Below, one piece after another: positions 1 to 9,293 of a DNA stretch of 64,000 nucleotides. The notes under the pieces are model-generated. The model saw nothing but the letters and a program-made list of their open reading frames with translations. It was not told the DNA's origin and did no database searches. Source of the stretch: JASGJS01 sp047601185 (GTDB lineage: Bacteria > Pseudomonadota > Gammaproteobacteria > JAURND01); assembly GCA_047601185.1 (NCBI GenBank), contig JASGJS010000001.1, positions 1,302,001 through 1,366,000 on the forward strand. Direction: 5' to 3'. A program made the translations under genes and the position numbers. Numbering within the stretch: position 1 is the first letter of the stretch; the number at the start of each line of letters is the position of its first letter.

Positions 1-1607
1 TTCACGACCAAATCGTTTTCGCGGGAGTGGATGCCGACCAGCATACCTTCATACACTTCGGTTTGCGGCCCGATCAACATTTTGCCGCGCTCTTCTAAGT
101 TCCATAACGAAAAAGCCGTGGCTTTGCCCGCCACATTGGCAATCATCACGCCGTTATTTCGCTCACCCAGATTGCTTTTGATTAAAGGGCCGTAGTGATC
201 AAATACGTGATAGATCAGGCCGGTGCCTGAGGTAGAGGTGAGAAATTCAGTATGGAAACCAATCAAGCCGCGGGTGGGAATGATGTATTCTAATCGAACC
301 CGGCCTTTGCCATCGGGCACCATATTTTTCAGTTGGCCTTTGCGGGTGGCCAATTTATCCATAATCGCCCCTTGATGTTCTTCTTCGACATCGACCAATA
401 AACTTTCATAGGGTTCTTTAGGTTCGTTATCGATGGTTTTAATAATCACTTCAGGACGCGAAACGCCTAACTCATACCCTTCGCGGCGCATGGTTTCGAT
501 TAAAATCCCTAAATGTAATTCGCCGCGTCCTGAGACCCGAAACTTGTCAGGATCTGCTGTATCTTCAACGCGCAAGGCGACATTGGCAATTAACTCGCGT
601 TGTAAGCGATCTCGAATTTGCCGACTGGTGACGTATTTGCCTTCTCGCCCCGCAAACGGTGAATTATTGACTTGGAAGGTCATGGAAACCGTGGGCTCAT
701 CGACGGTCAGTGCAGGTAAGGCTTCGACACAAGTGGGATCGCACAATGTGTCGGAAATGCGCGGCGCTTCAATACCCGTAATGGCGATAATATCGCCTGC
801 TTCAGCTTCTGGAATTTCGACTCGCTCTAAACCGGTATATCCTAATATTTGCAAAACACGAGCAGTGCGGGTTTTACCTGCTGCATCAATCACGCTAACT
901 GGGGTGTTGGTTTTAATTTTGCCGCGACTAATGCGCCCAATCCCAATTGCGCCGACATAGCTGGAATAATCCAGGGTGCTGATCTGCATTTGAAAAGGGC
1001 CATTCACATCGACCTGCGGCGAAGACACTTTATCCACGATGGTTTGGAACAGCGGTTCCATATCGGTGCCGGGCTGATTCAAATCTAAAGTGGCATAGCC
1101 GTTCAAAGCTGAAGCATAGACGATGGGGAAATCCAGCTGTTCATGGGTTGCACCAAGTCGATCAAATAAATCGAAAACTTGATCGGCCACCCATTCTGGT
1201 CGTGCACCCGGGCGATCAATTTTATTAATGACCAAAATCGGTTTTAAGCCGTGGTTAAAGGCTTTTAGGGTGACGAAACGGGTTTGTGGCATCGGGCCAT
1301 CGACCGCATCCACCAATAATAAAACCGAATCGACCATGGATAAGATCCGTTCGACCTCGCCGCCGAAATCGGCGTGTCCTGGAGTATCCACAATATTGAT
1401 CCGATAATCGCCCCATTGAATGGAGGTATTTTTGGCTAAAATGGTGATGCCGCGCTCTTTTTCAAGCTCGTTGCTGTCCATGATGCGCTCGGTTTGAGCG
1501 ACGCGGCCCTTGACGGTGCCGCTTTGTTGCAATAGTTTGTCTACCAGTGTAGTCTTGCCATGATCGACATGGGCAATGATGGCTATGTTACGCAATTTTT
1601 TCGTCAT
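1..1607 (-). CDS. typA: Ribosome-associated GTPase TypA/BipA (3' end outside window)
   Basis: Translational GTPase of the EF-G/LepA family that binds ribosomes and affects assembly and stress or cold adaptation (family knowledge). The reverse strand begins MTKKLRNIAIIAHVDHGKTT: the P-loop AHVDHGKTT lies at about residues 12-20 and is followed by switch motifs such as ERGITI. About 535 codons are visible of a usual ~605, so the C-terminal domain runs off the left edge. The ATG at 1605-1607 is the only sensible start because it puts the G1 motif at the canonical distance. The gene is divergent from pepP across a 72-bp gap. Confidence 0.96.
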   Translation of the reverse strand, partial: MTKKLRNIAIIAHVDHGKTTLVDKLLQQSGTVKGRVAQTERIMDSNELEKERGITILAKNTSIQWGDYRINIVDTPGHADFGGEVERILSMVDSVLLLVDAVDGPMPQTRFVTLKAFNHGLKPILVINKIDRPGARPEWVADQVFDLFDRLGATHEQLDFPIVYASALNGYATLDLNQPGTDMEPLFQTIVDKVSSPQVDVNGPFQMQISTLDYSSYVGAIGIGRISRGKIKTNTPVSVIDAAGKTRTARVLQILGYTGLERVEIPEAEAGDIIAITGIEAPRISDTLCDPTCVEALPALTVDEPTVSMTFQVNNSPFAGREGKYVTSRQIRDRLQRELIANVALRVEDTADPDKFRVSGRGELHLGILIETMRREGYELGVSRPEVIIKTIDNEPKEPYESLLVDVEEEHQGAIMDKLATRKGQLKNMVPDGKGRVRLEYIIPTRGLIGFHTEFLTSTSGTGLIYHVFDHYGPLIKSNLGERNNGVMIANVAGKATAFSLWNLEERGKMLIGPQTEVYEGMLVGIHSRENDLVV

Positions 1608-1679
1608 ATATGCTTAATCACATGAAGGGATGTAAAACAGGCAGTTTAACAGGTATCCTCTGACAATCAAGAGACTTTT

Positions 1680-2984
1680 ATGAATGATTTCCCAGAATTT
1701 GCTAAACGCCGTCGGCATTTGCTGGAAAAATTACAGCCTGGCAGTATCGCAATATTGGTGGCCGCACCCGAAGCCAATCGTAATAGCGATTGTGAGTATT
1801 TATACCGGCAAAATAGCGATTTTTATTATGTGACAGGATTTCCAGAGCCTGAAGCGGTCGCAGTGTTCATTCCAGGTCGTAAAGAAGGGGAGTTTATTTT
1901 ATTCAACCGTGAGCGCGATCTGTTATTAGAAACGTGGAATGGTAAGCGCGCCGGACAACAAGGCGCTTGCGAAATTTATGGGGCTGATCAAGCTTTTTCG
2001 ATCACCCAACTCGATCAAGAATTGCCTAAGCTGATGGAAGGTCGCAGCAGTTTATATTATGCTTTAGGTCGTCGCCCGGATTTTGATGCACGGATTATTA
2101 AGTGGTTAGAAAAAATCAGAGCCAAAGTCCGTCGAGGTGCGCAAGCGCCGAGTACAGTTTATAACATTGAAGACCTTATCCATCCCATGCGTCTGATAAA
2201 ATCCTCGCAAGAAATTGCTTGGATGCGCAAAGCTGCAGAGATTTCGGCTCAAGCACACTGTCGTGCGATGCAGCAATGTCGGCCCGGCATGCGAGAATAT
2301 GAATTAGAAGCCGAGTTAGTTTATACGTTTATTAAAAATGGCAGCCGAGCGCCTGCTTATAACCACATTGTGGGCGCGGGACCAAACGCTTGCATTCTCC
2401 ATTACAATGACAATAATGCTGAGATTGCTTCAGGCGATTTAGTTCTTATTGATGCCGGTGCCGAATATGAATATTATGCCGCTGATATTACTCGTACGTT
2501 TCCAGCTAATGGTCGATTCAGTCCTGAACAACGTGCCATTTATGAAGTGGTATTAGCGACGCAATTAGCAGTTATTGCGATTTTAAAACCCGGGTTATCT
2601 TGGCATAAATTAGAAGAAACGGCTGTCCAAGTGATGACAGAAGGCCTGTTAAATCTGGGATTATTGCAAGGAAAATTGGCTGATCTGATTAAAACGCAAG
2701 CCTGTAAAACTTTTTACTTACATAGCATTGGTCATTGGTTGGGAATGGATGTGCACGATGTCGGCAGTTATAAAAAAAACAACGAATGGCGTCCTTTGCA
2801 AACCGGTATGGTGTTTACGGTAGAGCCAGGGATTTATATTCCCGCGCATTCTGATGTTGATGCTAAATGGTGGAATATTGGCGTCAGGATTGAAGATGAT
2901 ATTTTAATCACTGCAACGGGAGCAGAGGTGCTCTCTAGCGGTGTTCCCAAAACGATTGATGAAATTGAAGCCCTCATGTCTTAA
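1680..2984 (+). CDS. pepP: Xaa-Pro aminopeptidase (aminopeptidase P)
   Basis: Cytosolic metallopeptidase that removes an N-terminal residue preceding proline. It has the N-terminal aminopeptidase-P domain (about residues 5-130) and the pita-bread M24 catalytic domain. The five metal ligands are visible: the two Asp in LIDAGAEYEYYAADITRTF (about 257 and 268), the His in LHSIGHWLGMDVHDVG, and Glu in VFTVEPGIYIP and GVRIEDDILI. At 434 aa it matches E. coli PepP (about 440). As in many gammaproteobacteria it leads a ubiquinone-linked operon, here with a membrane-protein gene between it and ubiH. The downstream gene starts 11 bp after its stop. Confidence 0.96.
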   Translation: MNDFPEFAKRRRHLLEKLQPGSIAILVAAPEANRNSDCEYLYRQNSDFYYVTGFPEPEAVAVFIPGRKEGEFILFNRERDLLLETWNGKRAGQQGACEIYGADQAFSITQLDQELPKLMEGRSSLYYALGRRPDFDARIIKWLEKIRAKVRRGAQAPSTVYNIEDLIHPMRLIKSSQEIAWMRKAAEISAQAHCRAMQQCRPGMREYELEAELVYTFIKNGSRAPAYNHIVGAGPNACILHYNDNNAEIASGDLVLIDAGAEYEYYAADITRTFPANGRFSPEQRAIYEVVLATQLAVIAILKPGLSWHKLEETAVQVMTEGLLNLGLLQGKLADLIKTQACKTFYLHSIGHWLGMDVHDVGSYKKNNEWRPLQTGMVFTVEPGIYIPAHSDVDAKWWNIGVRIEDDILITATGAEVLSSGVPKTIDEIEALMS

Positions 2985-2995
2985 GGAAGTTATTT

Positions 2996-3790
2996 ATGAA
3001 TTTTCAATTACCCACCCAACCTGTTTCATGGATACGGATCATCGCTCTTACAGTGCGTGCGTATTTTAAAATTTTTGTGCCAATTTTCTGGCTGGTTTTA
3101 ATCTCAGCATTGGTGCATTTGATCATTCCATGGATATTCCGAGTCAATATTTACTATGGTTTGGTCGGGTTACTAGGCTTTATGTTATTAATCTGGTTTT
3201 TATATACCGCCGTGCTACATATTGCGCAAATTGCATTAAAAAACCAAGGGCGATTACCGCTGCGCAATGCATTTGTCATGGCAAGAAAACGCTATTTATT
3301 AGTGTTAGGCAGTAATATTATTTTTTTCGCAATAGGGCTATTTTTAGTATTAATCGAATATACCCTCAATCTGGCGTTTGATATTTTTCATGAATATCCT
3401 TTATCTTTTTTTGTGAGTGCCTTAATCGATATTTATCTTTTTATTTATTTGTATTTTGCGATTCCCAGTCTCATTTTAGATAATTCCCCTATCATCGCGA
3501 GCTTCGAACGCAGTGTACACTTGGTGCGATACAATTGGTGGCGCACTTTAATTTTATTGGGTGGCGTCGGGCTCGTCTTATTAGGCGCGGAAGCGTTAGG
3601 GATTTTAATCACCGGTAAAGAGCGGATGATATTATTCACCCTCTGGCATTTTATGATACAAGTCATTTTTTATCCGTTGATTGTCGCTCTCACTTTGGTG
3701 CTTTATCATGATTTAACGCTACGCTTGCAGCAAAGACGCGCCAGAGCGCAAGCCCGTGCTCAGCAAACCGCACTGCCAGGACAGCATTAA
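2996..3790 (+). CDS. Multi-pass inner-membrane protein of unknown function
   Basis: 264 aa with about six hydrophobic segments (near residues 25-45, 50-75, 100-125, 135-160, 180-205 and 215-240) and a basic Arg/Gln-rich tail (LQQRRARAQARAQQ). The motif SFERSVHLVRYNWWRT resembles the helix-turn region of YciC-like or glycerophosphodiesterase membrane-domain proteins, but I cannot assign a family securely. An AAGGAAG ribosome site precedes the ATG at good spacing. It sits 11 bp after pepP and its stop directly abuts the ubiH start, so it is probably co-transcribed with both. This is an insertion relative to the usual pepP-ubiH order. Confidence 0.8.
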   Translation: MNFQLPTQPVSWIRIIALTVRAYFKIFVPIFWLVLISALVHLIIPWIFRVNIYYGLVGLLGFMLLIWFLYTAVLHIAQIALKNQGRLPLRNAFVMARKRYLLVLGSNIIFFAIGLFLVLIEYTLNLAFDIFHEYPLSFFVSALIDIYLFIYLYFAIPSLILDNSPIIASFERSVHLVRYNWWRTLILLGGVGLVLLGAEALGILITGKERMILFTLWHFMIQVIFYPLIVALTLVLYHDLTLRLQQRRARAQARAQQTALPGQH

Positions 3791-4930
3791 TTGGTAGAAA
3801 CTACGTTTGATGTATTGATCGCAGGAGGCGGTCTGGTTGGGTCCATGTTAGCGTTAAGTTTAGCGGATCAGCCTTTACGTATCGGTCTCCTTGATGCAGA
3901 GAGTCCTCAAGCCACCCAGGCAGAAGGGCGAGCTATCGCGCTGTCTTATGCCAGTTGGCAGTTTTTACAGCAGCTGAATCTTCCTTCATCACTACACCTT
4001 GCCGCTACCCCAATCAAAACCGTGCATGTTTCAAACGCTAAACACTTTGGCGCGGTGCATTTGTCAGCGCAGGATTACGGAATAGACGCACTGGGCTATG
4101 TCATCAACGCTAAACAACTCCAACAAGTCTTACAAACCGCACTTAAAACGCGAAACACTATCGCGCAATGGCATCCCGCACAGTTAACGCAATGCCAACA
4201 AAGTGCCGAGGGTATGATGGCGAAGATTCGAACCGATTCAGAACAAAAAAACCTCACGACACGCTTACTCGTCGCAGCTGATGGCAGCCGTTCAGCGGTG
4301 CGACAATGGATTAACTTTCCTACCCAACACTATGATTATCAACAAGAAGTGCTGGTGGCAACCGTAGAGACGAATCAGCCCCACCATGCGGTAGCCTATG
4401 AGCGTTTTATTCACAATGGCGTTTTAGCCGCTTTACCGTTAGCGGAACAGGCTTACACCATGATTTGGGTGCGTCCTAAAGGCGAGACAGATTCGGGCGA
4501 GTTATTGCCGGCGCTGCAGCAAGCCTGGGGCGGACGGTTAGGGCGTTTGTTAAGTGTGGAAGCGGGTCGCTGGTTTCCTTTACACAGTGAATACGCCACC
4601 TGGCAGGTGATGCCTGGGCTGGTGTTATTAGGCAATGCCGCTCATACCTTACATCCGATCGGCGCACAAGGGTTAAACTTGAGTATTAGAGATATTCAAA
4701 GTTTGGCACAGATGATTCAACATACCCCCGATTTCGCCACATTAGCAGCGCTTGAGGGATACCAAACCCAGCGACAAACTGATCAATTGCGCACGTTTCA
4801 ATTTACTCATCAGTTATCGACGCAGATTGTCGGGGCTTTCCCTAAATCTTGGTTGAGAGGAATCGGATTATCTTTGCTGGATTTGCTGCCCCCTGCCAAG
4901 CGAGCCCTCGTTAAGTACACAGCGTTATAA
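3791..4930 (+). CDS. ubiH: UbiH-type FAD monooxygenase of ubiquinone synthesis
   Basis: Flavin-dependent ring hydroxylase of the UbiH/UbiF/VisC family acting in the aerobic steps of ubiquinone biosynthesis. The N-terminal dinucleotide fold is VLIAGGGLVGSMLALSL (residues 9-25). The FAD ribityl-binding block LLGNAAHTLHPIGAQGLNL lies near residues 278-296, and the DG-type motif is LLVAADGSRSAVR. At 379 aa it is slightly short of E. coli UbiH (392). The start is TTG, immediately after the stop of the preceding gene, consistent with translational coupling. UbiH rather than UbiI or UbiF is chosen from the pepP neighbourhood. Confidence 0.88.
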   Translation: MVETTFDVLIAGGGLVGSMLALSLADQPLRIGLLDAESPQATQAEGRAIALSYASWQFLQQLNLPSSLHLAATPIKTVHVSNAKHFGAVHLSAQDYGIDALGYVINAKQLQQVLQTALKTRNTIAQWHPAQLTQCQQSAEGMMAKIRTDSEQKNLTTRLLVAADGSRSAVRQWINFPTQHYDYQQEVLVATVETNQPHHAVAYERFIHNGVLAALPLAEQAYTMIWVRPKGETDSGELLPALQQAWGGRLGRLLSVEAGRWFPLHSEYATWQVMPGLVLLGNAAHTLHPIGAQGLNLSIRDIQSLAQMIQHTPDFATLAALEGYQTQRQTDQLRTFQFTHQLSTQIVGAFPKSWLRGIGLSLLDLLPPAKRALVKYTAL

Positions 4931-4950
4931 CCACTCATGGCGTCAGCTAT

Positions 4951-4992
4951 CAGGAAACACTTAAAATTTTTGTTTCGGATGAGGGGGGGGTT
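4951..4992 (+). repeat. Remnant of family D repeat (REP-like)
   Basis: Contains the family D leader AGGAAACACTTAAAA and the tail CGGATGAGGGG extended to a G8 run, but the central hairpin is missing. The same leader precedes the intact tandem copies near 37230. It lies between ubiH and rpoS. Confidence 0.5.
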
Positions 4993-5111
4993 AAAAAAGC
5001 TTTTCAACATTTTTTCTAGCATTTTCCAAAATTTCTATTATAATAACCAGACAGTATTTCCGCGGACAAGGATGTCTGCATTCAGTCATATTTTCTCAGG
5101 GAGGAGAACCT

Positions 5112-6107
5112 ATGCCACGCAAGTCCAAATCAACAGCCACTGAAGATCAACCCGAAGCCATCGAAGCCCCAGCAGAAGTTGAGGCAGAACTCGAAGAATT
5201 AGAGACTTTTGAAGAAGCGGAAGAAGAGGATACCGCCGAAGAATCGTTATCTTCTATGCACGCCGCCCCTCGCAATTATTATTCACCAGACCCCACCCAG
5301 CTCTATTTAGGTGAAATTGGTTACGTCCCCTTAATGAATGCTAAAGATGAGCAAAAAGTTGCCAAAGCCGTTGTCAAAGGCGATGCCAGCGCCCGTCGTC
5401 GCATGATTGAAAGCAACTTACGCTTAGTCGTGAAAATTGCCCGCCATTATTTAGGCCGCGGCTTATTATTCCTGGATTTGATTGAAGAAGGGAATTTAGG
5501 CCTAATGCATGCTGTCGAAAAATTTAATCCCAGTTTAGGATATCGCTTTTCGACTTACGCAACCTGGTGGATTCGCCAATCGATAGAACGAGCGATCATG
5601 AACCAGCGCCGCACCATCCGCTTACCTATTCATAAGCTTAAAGAACTCAACAGCTATTTACGGGCTGCCCGCCAACTCTCCCAAGTGTTAGATCACGAGC
5701 CCACCTGCGAAGACATTGCTAACCAAGTGCATAAGCCGTTGGAAGAAGTTCGTTACATGTTGGAATTGAGTAAAGATACTACCTCCATCGACGTGCCGAT
5801 TTCTAAAGACAGCGAAAAATCTCTGGCTGAAACACTAGTGGATGAGCACAACGTGGATCCGGTAGATTTGCTGATCGATGAAGATATGGAAACGCATATC
5901 CACAATTATTTCATCCAATTGACAGATAAACAGCAAGAAATTCTCTCCAGGCGCTTTGGTTTATATGGCTATGAAAAAGGCACTTTAGAAGATGTCGGCA
6001 AAGCAGTTGGCTTAACCCGCGAGCGCGTCCGCCAAATCCAGATTGAAGCGATCAAAAAGCTCCATGATTTAGTGGTGCAAGACGATGTCAGGGATAGAGC
6101 AGCATAG
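5112..6107 (+). CDS. rpoS: RNA polymerase sigma factor RpoS
   Basis: Stationary-phase and stress sigma factor of the sigma-70 family, group 2. Region 1.2 is DPTQLYLGEIGY (about residue 58), region 2 is ESNLRLVVKIARHY and YRFSTYATWWIRQSIERA, region 3 is IRLPIHKLKELNSYL, and region 4 is GYEKGTLEDVGKAVGLTRERVRQIQ with a helix-turn-helix. The lack of a large non-conserved region and the regional wording favour RpoS over RpoD or RpoH. An unusual feature is a roughly 50-residue acidic leader (EAEEEDTAEES-like) before region 1.2. The start has a strong site, GGGAGGAGA, 6 bp upstream. nlpD, the common upstream partner, is absent; ubiH lies upstream instead. A TATAAT at 5039-5044 may be a -10 element. 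Confidence 0.95.
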   Translation: MPRKSKSTATEDQPEAIEAPAEVEAELEELETFEEAEEEDTAEESLSSMHAAPRNYYSPDPTQLYLGEIGYVPLMNAKDEQKVAKAVVKGDASARRRMIESNLRLVVKIARHYLGRGLLFLDLIEEGNLGLMHAVEKFNPSLGYRFSTYATWWIRQSIERAIMNQRRTIRLPIHKLKELNSYLRAARQLSQVLDHEPTCEDIANQVHKPLEEVRYMLELSKDTTSIDVPISKDSEKSLAETLVDEHNVDPVDLLIDEDMETHIHNYFIQLTDKQQEILSRRFGLYGYEKGTLEDVGKAVGLTRERVRQIQIEAIKKLHDLVVQDDVRDRAA

Positions 6108-6188
6108 CATCAGAAGATTAAAAGTTTAGGAACACGGGCTGTTCAAGTTAAGTAAAACGCTTAGCCAGAGAATCCTTTGAAATTTGAC

Positions 6189-6240
6189 GTGGTGCCTTCT
6201 CCCCCCGTGGGAGAAGGTGCCGATAGGCGGATGAGGGGGA
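6189..6240 (+). repeat. Family D REP-like palindromic repeat
   Basis: GGTGCC + CCTTCTCCC...GGGAGAAGG hairpin, then GCCGATAGGC and GGATGAGGGG. Stands alone between rpoS and htpG. Confidence 0.85.
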
Positions 6241-6269
6241 TTAAAAGCGTTTTTAGCATATTTTTCCAA

Positions 6270-6298
6270 CTTGAAATCTAATATCCCACCCCCACTAT
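6270..6298 (+). promoter_or_regulatory. Putative sigma-32 (heat-shock) promoter of htpG
   Basis: CTTGAAA at 6270-6276 is a perfect match to the sigma-32 -35 element. A 13-bp spacer leads to CCCCACTAT at 6290-6298, close to the -10 consensus CCCCATnT. It is 38 bp upstream of the htpG ATG, and htpG is a classical sigma-32 gene, so position and identity agree. Confidence 0.7.
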
Positions 6299-6336
6299 TG
6301 TAACTTCAGTTCACTACAATCACGGGGTATAAAACC

Positions 6337-8241
6337 ATGACAGCGCAGAAAGAAACACTGAACTTCCAAGCCGAAGTCAAACAACTGCTCTATCTCGTCA
6401 CACATTCGCTCTATAGCAATAAAGAGATTTTTTTAAGAGAACTCGTCTCCAACGCCTCTGACGCCGCCGACAAATTACGCTTTGAAGCCTTAGGTGATGC
6501 CGCTTTATTAGGCAATCAACCTGATTTAAAAATTTGGATTGATGTCGACAAAGAAGCGCAAACTCTCACCATTCGCGATAACGGTGTGGGGATGAGCCGT
6601 GAAGAGGTGATTGATAATCTTGGCACCATTGCCAAATCTGGGACGCGCGAATTTTTATCGCGTTTAACCGGCGATCAAGCCAAAGACAGCCATTTAATTG
6701 GCCAATTCGGCGTGGGGTTTTATTCGGCATTTGTGGTGGCGGATAAAGTCACCGTCAAAACCTTACGAGCAGGCTTAACATCCGACCAAGGGGTGTTCTG
6801 GGAGTCCACCGGTGAAGGCGATTACGCCATTGAAAATATTGAGCGCGCTGAACGCGGCACTGAAATCACCTTGTATATTCGTGAGGACGCTGCAGAATTC
6901 TTAGAAGAATGGCGATTACGCAATATCATCACCAAATACTCAGATCATATTTTGCTACCCATCGTCATGAAAAAGATGGAATTCCCCATGACGGAAGAGG
7001 AAGGGGGCGATAAAAAAGTGCCCGAACCCAAAGAAGAAGTCGTCAATCGCGCCACAGCATTGTGGACGCTCCCCAAAAATCAAATTAAAGAAGAAGATTA
7101 TAAAGAACTCTATAAGCATATTTCGCACGACTTTGAAGACCCGTTGCTGTGGTCCCACAATCGCGTAGAAGGCAAACTCGAATACATCAGCTTGTTGTAT
7201 CTGCCTTCGCATCCACCATTTGATATGTGGAATGTCCAGCGCCGTCATGGGCTCAAATTGTATGTCCATCGAGTCTTTATTATGGATGATGCAGAGCAAT
7301 TACTGCCGAGTTATTTACGCTTTGTCCGGGGTATTGTTGACTCCAATGATTTGCCGCTGAACGTTTCTCGAGAAATCCTCCAAAGCAGTAAAGTGATCGA
7401 TGGCATTCGCTCCGGCAGCATTAAACGCGTGTTAGATATGCTCGAAGAGTTAGCTGAAAAAACCCCGGAAAAATATGCTGATTTCTGGAAACAATTTGGC
7501 CAAGTGTTGAAAGAAGGGCCGGCAGAAGATTACGCCAATCGCGATCGCATTGCCAAATTATTGCGTTTTGCCTCCACCCATACCAATGCACCTGAACAGA
7601 CAGTCTCTTTACAAGACTATGCTGGTCGTATGATAGAAGGGCAAACCAAAATTTACTATGTCACCGCAGATTCCTTCAGTGCGGCTAAAAACAGTCCGCA
7701 TTTGGAAATTTTCCGCAAAAAAGGCATTGAAGTTTTACTGCTCTCCGATCGTATCGATGAATGGTTAGTCTCTCAAATGACCGAGTTTGAAGGCAAATCG
7801 TTACAATCCGTCGCCAAAGGCGATCTAGACGTGGCAGGGTTGGACGATAAAGAAGCGCAAGAAAAAACCAAACAAGCGGAAGGCGAACTGAGCGGCTTGT
7901 TAGAACAGGTGAAAAAAATATTGGGCGATAAAGTAAAGGAGGTGCGCTTGACCTATCGTCTCACTGATTCTCCAGCTTGTGTCGTGACTGATGCGGCAGA
8001 AATGAGCATCCATCTGCAACACATGCTGCGCCAAGCCGGCCAAGACGTTCCAACCACTGCACCCATTTTTGAGCTCAATCCAGACCATCCTCTCATCGCC
8101 AAAATGAAGGCGGAAGCAGACGAAGACCGTTTTGCCGAATGGACCTGGGTGTTATTTGATCAAGCCAAATTGGCACAAGGCGCTACGTTGGATGATCCTG
8201 CGACCTTTGTGAAGCGGCTGAATCAGCTGTTAGTGGCATAG
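6337..8241 (+). CDS. htpG: Chaperone HtpG (bacterial Hsp90)
   Basis: Cytosolic ATP-dependent chaperone of the Hsp90 family. The GHKL ATPase N-domain shows SNKEIFLRELVSNASDA (about residues 25-45), DNGVGMSREEV and GQFGVGFYSAFVVADKV (about 125-140). The middle domain has the catalytic-loop stretch PLNVSREILQSSK, and the dimerisation domain ends near residue 634, compared with 624 in E. coli. ATG at 6337 follows GGGGTATAAAACC. It is monocistronic by context: a REP-like repeat separates it from rpoS and a heat-shock-type promoter lies directly upstream. Its stop is 12 bp before the miaA start. Confidence 0.98.
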   Translation: MTAQKETLNFQAEVKQLLYLVTHSLYSNKEIFLRELVSNASDAADKLRFEALGDAALLGNQPDLKIWIDVDKEAQTLTIRDNGVGMSREEVIDNLGTIAKSGTREFLSRLTGDQAKDSHLIGQFGVGFYSAFVVADKVTVKTLRAGLTSDQGVFWESTGEGDYAIENIERAERGTEITLYIREDAAEFLEEWRLRNIITKYSDHILLPIVMKKMEFPMTEEEGGDKKVPEPKEEVVNRATALWTLPKNQIKEEDYKELYKHISHDFEDPLLWSHNRVEGKLEYISLLYLPSHPPFDMWNVQRRHGLKLYVHRVFIMDDAEQLLPSYLRFVRGIVDSNDLPLNVSREILQSSKVIDGIRSGSIKRVLDMLEELAEKTPEKYADFWKQFGQVLKEGPAEDYANRDRIAKLLRFASTHTNAPEQTVSLQDYAGRMIEGQTKIYYVTADSFSAAKNSPHLEIFRKKGIEVLLLSDRIDEWLVSQMTEFEGKSLQSVAKGDLDVAGLDDKEAQEKTKQAEGELSGLLEQVKKILGDKVKEVRLTYRLTDSPACVVTDAAEMSIHLQHMLRQAGQDVPTTAPIFELNPDHPLIAKMKAEADEDRFAEWTWVLFDQAKLAQGATLDDPATFVKRLNQLLVA

Positions 8242-8253
8242 CGAGAGCGTTGA

Positions 8254-9228
8254 GTGGTGAGGTCATCTATTCCTTGGGAGCGCGGGCAGCTTGCCCGCAA
8301 AAAGCCTCAAATCCTCTGCTTGATGGGCCCCACCGCCACCGGCAAAACTCAACTTGCGCTAGAATTAGTCCAAAAACTCCCTTGCGACATCATCAGCGTC
8401 GATTCCGCGATGGTCTACCGAGGGATGGACATCGGCACCGCCAAGCCCACCCCAGCCGAGCAGGCTCTTGCACCTCACCGCCTGATCGACATCGCAGATC
8501 CCGCTGAAAGCTACTCAGCAGGGCGTTTCTATCAAGATGCCGTCCGAGAAATTGAAGCGATTTTAGCCTGCGGACGTATCCCCTTACTGGTGGGGGGAAC
8601 CATGCTATATTTTCGTGCCTTACAACAGGGTTTATCTGAAATCCCCGCTGCAGACCCTAAAATCCGCGAAGAATTGGCCAATCAAGCCATAGAAGAGGGT
8701 TGGCCCAGCCTCCATGCCGAGCTCAACCGCGTCGACCCTGCCTCAGCCGCCGCCATTAGTCCCAACGACGGCCAACGCATCCAACGCGCCTTAGAAATTT
8801 ACGCCATCACCGGCCAGCCCCGCACAGCCTGGTTTAAAGATCAGTCCAAACCCCCTTATCAATGCATAAATATTGGCTTATGGGTGGAAGATCGGGTACA
8901 ATTACAGAGCAGGGTGCAGAATCGATTGAAGGCAATGTTTAAGGCAGGGTTTATTGAGGAAGTTCAAAGGCTGCATCAAAGAGGAGATTTACACGCCGAC
9001 CTACCCGCCTTACGCGCCGTCGGGTATCAACAAATCTGGCAAGCTGTCAATACGGGACAAATCCATTTGCCAAATTTGTTAAATTCTGTTACAATTTCGA
9101 CAATGCAGCTGGCAAAGCGGCAAATGACTTGGTTGCGAAGGTGGAATAACCTCGCCCAGTTTGATTGCTTCAGTGGGCAACTGTCGGCTGAAATTTTACA
9201 ATTTTTACGAAGAGCAATAAAAATTTAA
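8254..9228 (+). CDS. miaA: tRNA dimethylallyltransferase MiaA with a repeat-encoded N-terminus
   Basis: Transfers a dimethylallyl group to A37 of tRNAs that read UNN codons. The P-loop is LMGPTATGKT (about residues 24-33), followed by SVDSAMVYRGMDIGTAKP, LLVGGTMLYFRAL and the tRNA-binding RQLAKRQMTWLR-like block (here MQLAKRQMTWLRRW). 324 aa is normal. The first ~20 residues are odd: codons for PWERGQLARKK come from a family E palindrome (8276-8298), so the natural N-terminus was extended or replaced by the repeat. Start GTG 8254 or 8257; no other in-frame start precedes the P-loop. Downstream, the usual neighbour hfq is displaced by a J-domain gene. Confidence 0.95.
   Translation: MVRSSIPWERGQLARKKPQILCLMGPTATGKTQLALELVQKLPCDIISVDSAMVYRGMDIGTAKPTPAEQALAPHRLIDIADPAESYSAGRFYQDAVREIEAILACGRIPLLVGGTMLYFRALQQGLSEIPAADPKIREELANQAIEEGWPSLHAELNRVDPASAAAISPNDGQRIQRALEIYAITGQPRTAWFKDQSKPPYQCINIGLWVEDRVQLQSRVQNRLKAMFKAGFIEEVQRLHQRGDLHADLPALRAVGYQQIWQAVNTGQIHLPNLLNSVTISTMQLAKRQMTWLRRWNNLAQFDCFSGQLSAEILQFLRRAIKI
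8276..8298 (+). repeat. Family E palindrome inside the miaA coding sequence
   Basis: GGGAGCGCGGGC-A-GCTTGCCCGC, read in frame as (W)ERGQLAR just before the MiaA P-loop region. The same palindrome is scattered between genes elsewhere in the window. Confidence 0.88.
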
Positions 9229-9293
9229 GTCTTTCGGTGTTCTAGTCTTCATGACTCCGAAGGTGTTATTGATTATAGTTAAGGTGAATATAT

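Noticed and set aside
433..1088. Forward open frames opposite typA
   Set aside because: They are antisense to a clearly conserved GTPase gene and encode no recognisable motif.
5039..5044. TATAAT upstream of rpoS as a full promoter
   Set aside because: No acceptable -35 hexamer lies 16-18 bp upstream, so only a possible -10 is mentioned in the rpoS entry.
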